Below are positions 40,555 to 47,638 of a stretch of DNA of 47,638 bases, piece after piece. The stretch spans positions 1 to 47,638 of the forward strand of contig NZ_JACIXG010000039.1 of the NCBI RefSeq assembly GCF_014360585.1. Direction: 5' to 3'. This DNA is from Nocardioides sp. (GTDB taxonomy: Bacteria; Actinomycetota; Actinomycetes; Propionibacteriales; Nocardioidaceae). The notes beneath the pieces are model-generated. The model did not search any database, had not been told where the DNA came from, and saw only the letters and a program-made list of their open reading frames with translations. Every line of letters starts with the position of its first letter. The first letter of the stretch is position 1. The translations under genes were made by a program, and so were the position numbers.

Positions 40555-40640
40555 CCGATTCGGCTTGATCGGCCAGAGACTTCGCTGCTGCGTACGTCCA
40601 TTCTGACAGGAGACGTAACCGACCTCACAGGAGGCAGCAG

Positions 40641-42050
40641 ATGACACTCGACGCCAGCGGCGCCGTCGACCAGAGCTCCACCGGGAGATGGCGGGACCGG
40701 AAACGCTATCTGTGGCTCCTCGGCCTCATCGTGCCGTCCTTCGCCTTCATCGCGGTCGGCGGCTACGCCCTGACCGGCTGGGGCGTCTTCCTGTGGGTCG
40801 GCCCGATCGTCGTCCTCGGCCTGGTCCCGGCCATCGACCTGGTGGCAGGTCTGGACCGCTCGAACCCGCCCGACGACCTCATCGAGGAGCTCGAGGAGGA
40901 CAGGTACTACCGCTACATCACCTTCGCGTTCCTCCCGATCCAGTACGCCGGGTTCGTCTTCGCGATGTACCTGATCGCGACGCAGGACTGGCCGCTGGCG
41001 CACAAGATCGGCCTCGCCCTCACCATCGGGTTCATCGGCGGCATCGGCATCAACACCGCCCACGAGCTCGGCCACAAGAAGGAGAGCCACGAGCGCTGGC
41101 TGTCCAAGATCGCGCTCGCGCAGAGCTTCTACGGCCACTTCTACATCGAGCACAACCGCGGTCACCACGTACGCGTCGCGACGCCCGAGGACCCGGCCTC
41201 CTCCCGGGTGGGCGAGAACCTCTACACGTTCTGGTTCCGCACCGTGTCCGGCTCCCTCAAGAGCGCCTGGGGCCTGGAGGCCAAGCGCTACCGGCGCAAG
41301 GGGACCCACCCGTTCCACCTCGGCAACGACGTCCTCAACGCCTGGCTGATGAGCGCTGTCCTGTGGGCCGGCATGACGCTGTGGCTGGGCGTCGGGATCC
41401 TGCCCTACCTCGTCCTCCAGGCGGTCATCGGCTTCTCCCTGCTGGAGGTCGTCAACTACCTCGAGCACTACGGGATGCTGCGCCAGAAGACCACCTCCGG
41501 GCGATACGAGCGGGTGCTGCCGATGCACTCGTGGAACTCCAACAACATCGCCACCAACGTGCTGCTCTACCACCTGCAGCGACACAGCGACCACCACGCC
41601 AACCCGACCCGGCGCTACCAGACCCTGCGTGACTACCGGGAGTCCCCCGCCCTCCCGACCGGGTACGCCGGGATGATCGTGCTGGCCCTGGTCCCGCCGC
41701 TGTGGCGCCGGGTGATGGACAAGCGCGTGGTCGATCACTTCGACGGCGACGTCCGGCTGGCCAACGTACGCCCCGGCCGGCTCGACAAGCTGCTGGCCAA
41801 GTTCCCGCCGCCCGCCGCCGAGCCGGCGCTCGAGGAGATCGACGACGTGACCCGGCAGACCTTCGACGACGAGATCGCCGCGGGGCGCTGCCCCGGCTGC
41901 GGCTACGTCTACGAGGTCGCGGCCGGCAACGAGCTCGAGGGCTTCGCGGCAGGCACCGCCTGGCGAGACATTCCCGACGACTGGTGCTGCCCGGACTGCG
42001 GCGTACGCGAGAAGGTCGACTTCATCCCGCTCAAGGAGTCGACGCTGTGA
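40641..42050 (+). CDS. alkB: Alkane 1-monooxygenase fused to rubredoxin
   Basis: A 469-residue fusion. The integral-membrane AlkB part (about 20-365) has the diiron His boxes HELGH (141-145), EHNRGHH (170-176) and LQRHSDHH (312-319), plus NYLEHYG (272-278). After a linker, a rubredoxin domain carries Cys417, Cys420, Cys450 and Cys453 (CPGCGY...CCPDCG). AlkB inserts oxygen at the terminal carbon of n-alkanes; rubredoxin delivers the electrons. Such fusions are known from Nocardioides, Dietzia and other actinobacteria. GGAGG precedes the ATG. The stop overlaps the GTG of the ferredoxin gene. Confidence 0.96.
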   Translation: MTLDASGAVDQSSTGRWRDRKRYLWLLGLIVPSFAFIAVGGYALTGWGVFLWVGPIVVLGLVPAIDLVAGLDRSNPPDDLIEELEEDRYYRYITFAFLPIQYAGFVFAMYLIATQDWPLAHKIGLALTIGFIGGIGINTAHELGHKKESHERWLSKIALAQSFYGHFYIEHNRGHHVRVATPEDPASSRVGENLYTFWFRTVSGSLKSAWGLEAKRYRRKGTHPFHLGNDVLNAWLMSAVLWAGMTLWLGVGILPYLVLQAVIGFSLLEVVNYLEHYGMLRQKTTSGRYERVLPMHSWNSNNIATNVLLYHLQRHSDHHANPTRRYQTLRDYRESPALPTGYAGMIVLALVPPLWRRVMDKRVVDHFDGDVRLANVRPGRLDKLLAKFPPPAAEPALEEIDDVTRQTFDDEIAAGRCPGCGYVYEVAAGNELEGFAAGTAWRDIPDDWCCPDCGVREKVDFIPLKESTL

Positions 42051-42241
42051 GTGCCATTCAGGCTGACAAGACCGTGTGCGAGGGCATCGGCATGTGCGAG
42101 GCGCAGGCCGACGACTACTTTCAGGTCGGCGACGACGGCCTCGTCGAGGTCCTCACCGGCGAGGTGCCCGAGCCCGACCACGGGTACGTCAAGGCTGCCA
42201 TCGACTCCTGCCCGGTCTCCGCGCTCCGCCTCCTCGGCTGA
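42047..42241 (+). CDS. [3Fe-4S]-type ferredoxin (CYP-associated type)
   Basis: A 64-residue ferredoxin with only three cluster cysteines: Cys11 and Cys17 in CEGIGMC, Cys55 in SCPVSAL. That C-x5-C...CP spacing is the pattern of the [3Fe-4S] ferredoxins that serve actinobacterial cytochromes P450. The GTG start overlaps the alkB stop (GTGA), so it is made with AlkB. No P450 gene is in the window, so it may pass electrons from the next gene's reductase to the rubredoxin domain. That transfer route is inferred. Confidence 0.9.
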   Translation: MSAIQADKTVCEGIGMCEAQADDYFQVGDDGLVEVLTGEVPEPDHGYVKAAIDSCPVSALRLLG

Positions 42242-42269
42242 GCCCGGCCCGACGAGACGGAACCGAACC

Positions 42270-43424
42270 ATGACATCTCCCCACCACCGTCATCTCCTCG
42301 TCGTCGGCGCCGGCCTGGCTGGGATCCGAGCCGTCGAAGGGGCGCGTGCGGCCGGCTGGACGGGGCCGGTCACGGTCGTCGGCGACGAGCCGCACGCTCC
42401 GTACGACCGGCCGCCGCTGTCGAAGGCCGTGCTCTCCGCCGAGGAGCCCCCGGCCGTGCCGACACTGCGGTCCGGCGAGGTGCTCGAGACGCTGCAGGTA
42501 CGCCACCTGTCGGGAGTGCGCGCAGAGGCCCTCGACACGGAGCACCGGACGGTGACCACCACCGCCGGTGAGCTCGGCTACGACGCCCTGATCATCGCCA
42601 CCGGCAGCGCCGCGACGACCTTGCCCGACCTGTCCGGGGTCCGCGGGGTGCACGCGCTACGCAGCTACGACGACGCGCTCGCCGTGCGGGAGGCGTTGAC
42701 CCGCTCGCGAGAGGTGGTGATCGTCGGCGCCGGGTTCATCGGCTCGGAGATCGCCTCGGCCGCCCGTGCCCGCGGCATCGACGTCACCCTCGTGGAGGCG
42801 GGCGCCCGCCCGCTGGAGCGGGCGATCGGGGCCGGCGCCGCCGCGCGGCTGATGCAGCTCCACACCGACGCCGGCGTCCGGCTGCTCACCTCGACGACCG
42901 TCTCCGGCATCCGCTCGACCGACGTCGGCCTCGACAAGGTCGAGCTGAGCTCAGGCGAGACCCTGGCCGCCGATGCCGTGGTGCTCGGCATCGGCGCGCG
43001 CCCGGCCACCGGTTGGCTCCGCGACAGCGGTGTCGCCCTGGACCCGCGCACCGGCGGCGTGCTCTGCGACAGCCGCCTCGCCACGAGCGCTCCCGACGTC
43101 TGGTCCGCGGGCGACATCGCCTGCGTCGACGGCGTACGCAGCGAGCACTGGACCGCCGCCGGCGAGCAGGGCCGGGTCGCCGGCGCCAACGCCGCCGGAG
43201 CCGCCGAGGCCTTCGCCTCCGTCCCGTTCGCGTGGTCGACCTGGCACGGCCACCGGATCCAGGTCGTCGGCGAGACCACCGCGACCGACGAGGAGGACCA
43301 CGGCGACGGGTTCGTCCTCTACCGGCGCGACGGCAGCGCCGTCGGCGCCGTCGGCATCGACAGCCCCGGTCCGATCGCCCGCCTCCGTCGCGCGCTGTCC
43401 GCTCAGCCGCCCCTTGACGAGTAG
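42270..43424 (+). CDS. FAD-dependent ferredoxin/rubredoxin reductase
   Basis: A 384-residue pyridine-nucleotide-disulfide-fold reductase. The FAD motif VVGAGLAGIRAVEGAR (about 11-26), PYDRPPLSKAVL (signature of the ferredoxin reductase class), the second GxGxxG motif VIVGAGFIGSEIASAA for NAD(P)H near 153, and WSAGDIACVD for FAD near 285 are all visible. It moves electrons from NAD(P)H to a ferredoxin or rubredoxin. It lies 28 bases after the ferredoxin gene in the alkB operon and completes the electron chain. Confidence 0.94.
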   Translation: MTSPHHRHLLVVGAGLAGIRAVEGARAAGWTGPVTVVGDEPHAPYDRPPLSKAVLSAEEPPAVPTLRSGEVLETLQVRHLSGVRAEALDTEHRTVTTTAGELGYDALIIATGSAATTLPDLSGVRGVHALRSYDDALAVREALTRSREVVIVGAGFIGSEIASAARARGIDVTLVEAGARPLERAIGAGAAARLMQLHTDAGVRLLTSTTVSGIRSTDVGLDKVELSSGETLAADAVVLGIGARPATGWLRDSGVALDPRTGGVLCDSRLATSAPDVWSAGDIACVDGVRSEHWTAAGEQGRVAGANAAGAAEAFASVPFAWSTWHGHRIQVVGETTATDEEDHGDGFVLYRRDGSAVGAVGIDSPGPIARLRRALSAQPPLDE

Positions 43425-43429
43425 ATCAA

Positions 43430-43448
43430 TAAGTGATTTAGTCACTTA
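43430..43448. promoter_or_regulatory. Palindromic operator overlapping the GntR gene start region
   Basis: TAAGTGA-TTTAG-TCACTTA is a perfect inverted repeat with 7-bp arms, only two bases before the GTG at 43451. It lies 5 bases after the reductase stop and is the only AT-rich patch there. It should be the regulator's own operator, controlling this transcript. Confidence 0.8.
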
Positions 43449-43450
43449 CT

Positions 43451-44140
43451 GTGACCAGCAACACACCCTCGCTCTCTGAACGCATCGCTGACGGGATCGT
43501 CGCCATGATCGAGGCCGCCGGCCTCGAGCCTGGTGACGCCCTGGCGTCCTCCCGCGACCTCGCCAAGCGGTTCGAGGTGACCACGCCGACGATCCGGGAG
43601 GCGCTGCGCCGCCTCGAGGCGACCGACGTGATCCGCTTCCGCCACGGCTCCGGCACCTACGTGAGCGGCGGGGTGAACCGGCGGCTGCTGGTCAACCCGC
43701 ACGTCTCGGAGTCGCGCAGCGAGTCCGTCCTGGAGCTCCTCGACGCCAGGATCGTGCTCGAGCCGCCGGTCGCGGCCGCCGCGGCCGCGCAGCGTACCGA
43801 CCACGACCTGGCCGCGCTGACCTCCTCGGCCGACAACGCGCTCAAGCCGCAGTACGCCGACGAGCGCCCCGAGCTGCACTTCCACGTCGCGCTCGCCGGC
43901 GCCTCCGGCAACCTGCTGCTGCGCGAGACCGTCGAGGCGCTGCTGCAGGTCAGGGCCCGCGACCAGATCGAGATCCGGCACCGCTACACCGACCGCGACC
44001 GAGACCATGCCGACCACCTCCGCATCGTCGAGGCCGTCCGCGACGGAGATGCCGACGCGGCGGCCGCGCTCACCCGCGAGCACCTGCTCGCGATCCGTGA
44101 GGCGCTCGCCGCCACCCTCGGCACGGAGCAGTCTCGATGA
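43451..44140 (+). CDS. GntR-family regulator, FCD subfamily
   Basis: A 229-residue protein: winged HTH (SERIADGIVAMIEAAGLEPG, then LAKRFEVTTPTIREALRRLE, about 8-75) and an FCD effector domain (about 80-220) with ELLDARIVLEPPVAAAAA, LHFHVALAGASGN and a histidine in DHADHLRIVEA that binds metal in FCD proteins. The GTG start follows the operator by two bases, leaving no room for a ribosome binding site. Its ATGA overlap with the creatininase-family gene couples them. Ligand probably a small organic acid. Confidence 0.92.
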   Translation: MTSNTPSLSERIADGIVAMIEAAGLEPGDALASSRDLAKRFEVTTPTIREALRRLEATDVIRFRHGSGTYVSGGVNRRLLVNPHVSESRSESVLELLDARIVLEPPVAAAAAAQRTDHDLAALTSSADNALKPQYADERPELHFHVALAGASGNLLLRETVEALLQVRARDQIEIRHRYTDRDRDHADHLRIVEAVRDGDADAAAALTREHLLAIREALAATLGTEQSR

Positions 44141-44898
44141 CCGCGAAGCTCGCCGAGATGACCACCCTCGAGGCCGCGCAGGCGGCCGAGAGCGGCACCG
44201 TCGTGGTGATCCCCGTCGGCGCGTTCGAGCAGCACGGTGCCGGCCTGCCCTTGGCCACCGACCAGATCCGCGCCGAGGCGCTCGCCGACGCCATCGCGGA
44301 GGCACTACCCGGGAAGGTGGTGATCGGCCCCGGCGTACCGGTCGGGGTCTCACCGCACCATCAGGCCTTCGCCGGCACGGTGAGCCTGCGTCCCGCGCTG
44401 TTCGCCGCCGTCGTACGTGAGTACGTGGAGTCGCTGGCCGCCCACGGCTGGCACCGATTCCTCGTCATCACCGGGCACGGCGGCAACAACGCCACCCTCG
44501 GCACCCTGGCCCAGGACCTGCTGCGCGACCGGCCCGACCTCGAGCTCGCCTGGGCGCCGGTGACCGTGCTGGCCAAGGACACCGTGGCCGCCATGGAGCT
44601 GACCCCGGTCAGCGGCCACAGCGGCGAGGCCGAGACCTCCCAGATGCTGCACGTCGCCCCCCACCTCGTACGCCGCGATCTGCTCGCCCCGGGCACCACC
44701 ACGCCCGACGAGCTCGACCCGTTCGCCCGGCTGGCCCGCTCGGTGAGCCATCCCGCCGTGGCCCTCCCCTACGACCGGCTCTCCCCCAGCGGCGTGCTCG
44801 GCGATCCTCGTCGCGCCACCGCGGAGGACGGCCGGGCGATCTTCGCCGAGGCCACCGACCGCGTCGTCGACTTCATCGAGGAGTGGCTCGACACCTAG
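44137..44898 (+). CDS. Creatininase-family metal-dependent amidohydrolase (second copy)
   Basis: A 253-residue creatininase-type hydrolase. VGAFEQHGAGLPLATDQ supplies Glu31, His33 and Asp42; ITGHGGNNATLG and SGHSGEAETS supply later metal ligands. It differs clearly from the enzyme at 23461, so the two are paralogues rather than a recent duplication. It is translationally coupled to the FCD regulator and followed by a secreted esterase and an AbgT transporter. It should open an amide or a cyclic amide in the cytoplasm. Substrate not determined. Confidence 0.9.
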   Translation: MTAKLAEMTTLEAAQAAESGTVVVIPVGAFEQHGAGLPLATDQIRAEALADAIAEALPGKVVIGPGVPVGVSPHHQAFAGTVSLRPALFAAVVREYVESLAAHGWHRFLVITGHGGNNATLGTLAQDLLRDRPDLELAWAPVTVLAKDTVAAMELTPVSGHSGEAETSQMLHVAPHLVRRDLLAPGTTTPDELDPFARLARSVSHPAVALPYDRLSPSGVLGDPRRATAEDGRAIFAEATDRVVDFIEEWLDT

Positions 44899-45007
44899 GC
44901 CACCGGCCCACCACCCACACGCTCGGGACCCGACCGGGACGCACACCGCGTCGCCGGGCGATCCAGCACACCCGAAATCGAATCAGCTGCCCCGAAAGGA
45001 GCACGAC

Positions 45008-45988
45008 ATGTCCCCACGACACCTCCGCTTCCTGGCACCGGTCATCGCCGTGACAGCCGTTGCCGCAGCGTCCTTGGCCCCCAGCGCCGTCACTGCCCTG
45101 GCTCCCGCCTCATCCAAAGCCGGAGCCGAGACCGCCGCGAGCAGGACACTGTGTGCCAAGCCCACGGACCAGGAGCCCGACAGCAGCCAGAAGCACAAGC
45201 TGACCAGCGGCGACCTCGAGCGCAGCTACGTGCTCCGCCTTCCCGAGGGCTACGACCGCCGCGACGACTGGCCGTTGATCGTCGCCTTCCACGGTCGCGG
45301 CAGCACCGGCGTGGAGGTCGAGGGCTACTCCGAGCTCTCCGACCTGCCCGCCGTGGTCGCCTATCCCGACGGCGCGATCGGCACCGGGTCCGGATACCGC
45401 AAGGCCTGGCAGGGCGCACCGTACGAGGCCCCCGGCGTCGATGACGTCGCCTTCACCGCCGACCTGCTCGCCGCCATCGAGGCCGACCACTGCATCGACA
45501 CGACCCGCGTCTACGCCACCGGGAAGTCCAACGGCGGCGGGCTGGCCGCCCTGCTCGCGTGCCGGATGCCGGGTACGTTCGCCGCCGTCGCACCGGTCGC
45601 GCCCGCGCTCTACCCGGGCACCCGGGCCGGATGCGCCGACGCACCCCCGACGCCGATCCTGGAGACCCACGGGGTCGCCGACGCCACCATCCCCTACGCC
45701 GGCGACGCCGACCGTGACCTGCCCTCGATCCCCGAGTGGGTGCAGGGCTGGGCCGACCACAACGGCTGCACCACCAGCAGGACCCGCACCAACCGCGACG
45801 TCGCCACCACCCGCTGGGCCGGGTGCGACCAGGGCGCCGACGTCCAGCACGTCGCCGTCGACGGCGGCGGCCACGTCTGGCCGGGCGCCGACATCTACTC
45901 CGGTGGCGGTCACGTCACCCGCACCATCGAGTCCGCGACGGTGATCTGGGACTTCTTCTCCCGCCACCGACTCACCAGCGAAGGGTGA
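45008..45988 (+). CDS. Secreted PHB-depolymerase/feruloyl-esterase-like hydrolase (LpqC family)
   Basis: A 326-residue exported alpha/beta hydrolase. A signal peptide (about 1-35, FLAPVIAVTAVAAASLAPS) is followed by the catalytic domain with oxyanion-hole FHGRGSTG (94-101), nucleophile Ser174 in GKSNGGG and His289 in DGGGHVWPG; DATIPY contributes the Asp. Members cleave polyhydroxybutyrate or aromatic esters outside the cell. GAAAGGAG lies well placed before the ATG. A 109-base gap separates it from the creatininase-family gene; the AbgT gene follows by five bases. Ester type unclear. Confidence 0.9.
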   Translation: MSPRHLRFLAPVIAVTAVAAASLAPSAVTALAPASSKAGAETAASRTLCAKPTDQEPDSSQKHKLTSGDLERSYVLRLPEGYDRRDDWPLIVAFHGRGSTGVEVEGYSELSDLPAVVAYPDGAIGTGSGYRKAWQGAPYEAPGVDDVAFTADLLAAIEADHCIDTTRVYATGKSNGGGLAALLACRMPGTFAAVAPVAPALYPGTRAGCADAPPTPILETHGVADATIPYAGDADRDLPSIPEWVQGWADHNGCTTSRTRTNRDVATTRWAGCDQGADVQHVAVDGGGHVWPGADIYSGGGHVTRTIESATVIWDFFSRHRLTSEG

Positions 45989-45993
45989 TCCCG

Positions 45994-47535
45994 ATGACCA
46001 GCACCGCAACTCCCACGGGCAGCGACAGACTGCCGTGGATCATCCGCGCCATGGGCGTGATCGAGCGCGTCGGCAACGCCCTGCCGCACCCGTTCTGGCT
46101 CTTCTGGATCCTCGCCGCCATCCTCGCCGTGATCAGCGCGATCTGCGCGGCCGCCGGGGTCTCGGTGATCTCCCCCAGCGACGGCGAGGAGGTCGTCGTC
46201 CAGAACCTGATCAGCGGCGACGGCCTGGCGATGGCCGTCTCCACGATGGTCTCCAACTTCGCCGAGTTCCCGCCGATGGCGACCATCGTCGTGGTCATCA
46301 TGGGTGTCGCCGTCGCCGAGCGCACCGGCTTCCTCACCGCCGCGATGAAGGTCGGCATCTCGCGGGTGCCGGTGGGTTGGGTGGTCTTCGCCGTGGCTTT
46401 CACCGGCACCGTCGCCCACGTGGCCTCGGCCGCGGCGTACATCATCCTGGTCCCGCTCGGTGGTCTCGCCTTCCGGGCCGTGGGGAAGTCCCCGATCCTC
46501 GGGATCGTGGTCGCCTACACCGCGATCGCGAGCGGGTACGACGCCAGCCCGGTCCCGACCCCCAACGACGCGATCTTCGCCGGCATCACCACCGCCGCGG
46601 CCCAGATCGTCGACGAGAGCGCGTACGTCTCCCCCGTCAGCAACTGGTTCTTCAACATCGCCTCCTCCGTGCTGCTGGCCGCGGTGATCACCCTGATGAC
46701 CAAGCTCGTCCTCTCCAAGCGGCCCGACCTCGAGCCCGACGAGGACGCCGACGACGGCGACTTCGGCACCCTCGAGCTCGACGGTCGCGAGCGCCGGGCG
46801 CTGCGCTGGGCGCTGCTCACCCTGCTGGCCGCGATCGTGGTCATCGCCGCCGTGGTGATCCCGCCGTCCTCTCCCCTGCGCGGCGAGGACGGGTCGCTGA
46901 CCGAGTCGCCGTTCCTCACCGGCATCGCCGCGATCGTCGCCATCCTCTTCGGCATCGCCGGCACCGTGTACGGCACGCTGTCGGGTGCGATCACCAAGGC
47001 CGGTGACGTGCCGACGCTGATGGGCCAGGGGATCAAGCAGATGGCTCCGGTGCTGGTGCTCTTCTTCGCGATCGCCCAGTTCCTGGCGTACTTCGACTGG
47101 ACCCATCTCGGCGACGTCATCGCGGTCAACTCCGCCGAGGCGCTGCAGACCAGCAGCATCCCGGTCTGGGTGATCTTCCTGCTCGTGCTGGCGCTGCTCA
47201 GCATCGTCAACATCATGGTGACCAGCGGTTCTGCGATGTGGTCGATCGCCGCACCGGTCCTGGTGCCCATGCTGATGCTGCTCTCGGTCCCGCCCGAGAC
47301 CACCCAGGCACTCTTCCGGATCGCGGACTCCGGCTCGACCGCGATCACCCCGATGAGCCCCTACTTCGTGATGGCCCTCGGCTTCCTGCAGCGCTACCGC
47401 AAGGACGCCGGCATCGGCACCCTCGCCTCGTACACGCTGCCGCTCGCGATCACGATGAGCCTGGCCTGGACCGCGCTCTTCTTCCTCTGGTGGGGCCTCG
47501 GGATCCCGCTCGGGCCAGGGGCACCGGTCCGCTGA
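45994..47535 (+). CDS. AbgT-family transporter
   Basis: A 513-residue protein of AbgT length with about 12 membrane segments. NALPHPFWLFWILAAILAVI near the N terminus, NFAEFPPMATIVVVIMGVAV and IASGYDASPVPTPNDAI in the middle, and NIMVTSGSAMWSIAAPVLVP and SGSTAITPMSPYF near the C terminus match the family. AbgT imports p-aminobenzoyl-glutamate in Escherichia coli; other members export sulfonamides. It is cotranscribed with the secreted esterase. It may carry the product released by that enzyme or the amide split by the creatininase-family enzyme. Confidence 0.93.
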   Translation: MTSTATPTGSDRLPWIIRAMGVIERVGNALPHPFWLFWILAAILAVISAICAAAGVSVISPSDGEEVVVQNLISGDGLAMAVSTMVSNFAEFPPMATIVVVIMGVAVAERTGFLTAAMKVGISRVPVGWVVFAVAFTGTVAHVASAAAYIILVPLGGLAFRAVGKSPILGIVVAYTAIASGYDASPVPTPNDAIFAGITTAAAQIVDESAYVSPVSNWFFNIASSVLLAAVITLMTKLVLSKRPDLEPDEDADDGDFGTLELDGRERRALRWALLTLLAAIVVIAAVVIPPSSPLRGEDGSLTESPFLTGIAAIVAILFGIAGTVYGTLSGAITKAGDVPTLMGQGIKQMAPVLVLFFAIAQFLAYFDWTHLGDVIAVNSAEALQTSSIPVWVIFLLVLALLSIVNIMVTSGSAMWSIAAPVLVPMLMLLSVPPETTQALFRIADSGSTAITPMSPYFVMALGFLQRYRKDAGIGTLASYTLPLAITMSLAWTALFFLWWGLGIPLGPGAPVR

Positions 47536-47565
47536 GCGGATCACGGCGCGCGCAACATCGCCGCA

Positions 47566-47635
47566 TGTAACACGTTGTTCGTAGGACTATCCGGTCGTTA
47601 TAACGACCGGATAGTCCTACGAACGACGTGTTACA
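47566..47635. repeat. 70-bp near-perfect palindrome at the window end
   Basis: The arms 47566-47600 and 47601-47635 match at 34 of 35 positions; the mismatch (47576/47625) still allows a G-U pair. There is no loop. Both ends read TGTAACACG outward-in, the TG...CA form of many transposon ends. It begins 31 bases after the AbgT stop. It could be a small terminal-inverted-repeat element, a strong bidirectional terminator or an assembly fold-back; the window stops three bases later. Confidence 0.75.
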
Positions 47636-47638
47636 CGT

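Noticed and set aside
45910..47544. 544-codon leftward frame opposite the AbgT gene
   Set aside because: Asp/Arg/Gly-rich antisense shadow of a clear transporter gene.

Overview
The window is about 48 kb of high-GC DNA (roughly 70% by eye) from an actinomycete. Coding is dense, four-base ATGA or GTGA stop/start overlaps are frequent, and TetR/Lrp/GntR regulators are common. An AlkB hydroxylase with a fused rubredoxin and a dispersed GTTGGTC...GACCAAC repeat fit Nocardioides or a relative, but the genus is an inference. I found no tRNA, rRNA or CRISPR array.

Layout. 1-1.1 kb: edge of an old mobile region (active-site-less SDR, fragment of a MobF relaxase). 1.1-6 kb: fatty-acyl catabolic operon (acyl-CoA ligase, MaoC hydratase, FabG-type reductase, thiolase) with a TetR gene and an 18-bp operator. 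6-11.1 kb: FUSC exporter-like protein, FAD/Rieske oxidoreductase, Na+/H+ antiporter, stand-alone 5'-3' exonuclease. 11.1-13.6 kb: trans-sulfuration PLP enzyme divergent from an Lrp regulator, dodecin, small zinc-finger-like protein. 13.7-17.5 kb: tight operon of TetR, old yellow enzyme, MpaB-like oxygenase and epoxide-hydrolase-like protein. 17.6-25.4 kb: looser, less GC-rich accessory stretch with a sortase-like lipoprotein, a methyltransferase, a lipoprotein coupled to a membrane protein with two Ltp repeats, a decayed class IV aminotransferase, a creatininase-family enzyme and an XRE-TPR regulator. 25.4-31.6 kb: TetR, HAD phosphatase, GNAT, two divergent unknown membrane proteins, zwf. 31.7-36.5 kb: DHA2 efflux operon whose two promoter sites match a third site in front of a TetR gene, then a frameshifted ABC-F gene. 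36.7-37.8 kb: DUF433/PIN-like toxin-antitoxin pair and a Cys-rich membrane protein. 38-43.4 kb: MFS, PucR regulator and the alkane hydroxylase electron-transfer operon. 43.4-47.6 kb: GntR/FCD regulator, second creatininase-family enzyme, secreted LpqC-like esterase and AbgT transporter, ending in a 70-bp near-perfect palindrome.

Together the genes describe a soil or hydrocarbon-associated heterotroph. Alkanes are hydroxylated by AlkB, fed by an FAD reductase, a 3-Cys ferredoxin and the fused rubredoxin. Acyl-CoA products could enter the beta-oxidation-type operon. Several small catabolic or efflux modules each carry a local regulator and a visible palindromic operator. The strongest non-routine signals are the shared operator motif of the efflux module, the AlkB-rubredoxin plus CYP-type ferredoxin arrangement, the Ltp-repeat pair, the broken ABC-F and aminotransferase genes, and the terminal palindrome.
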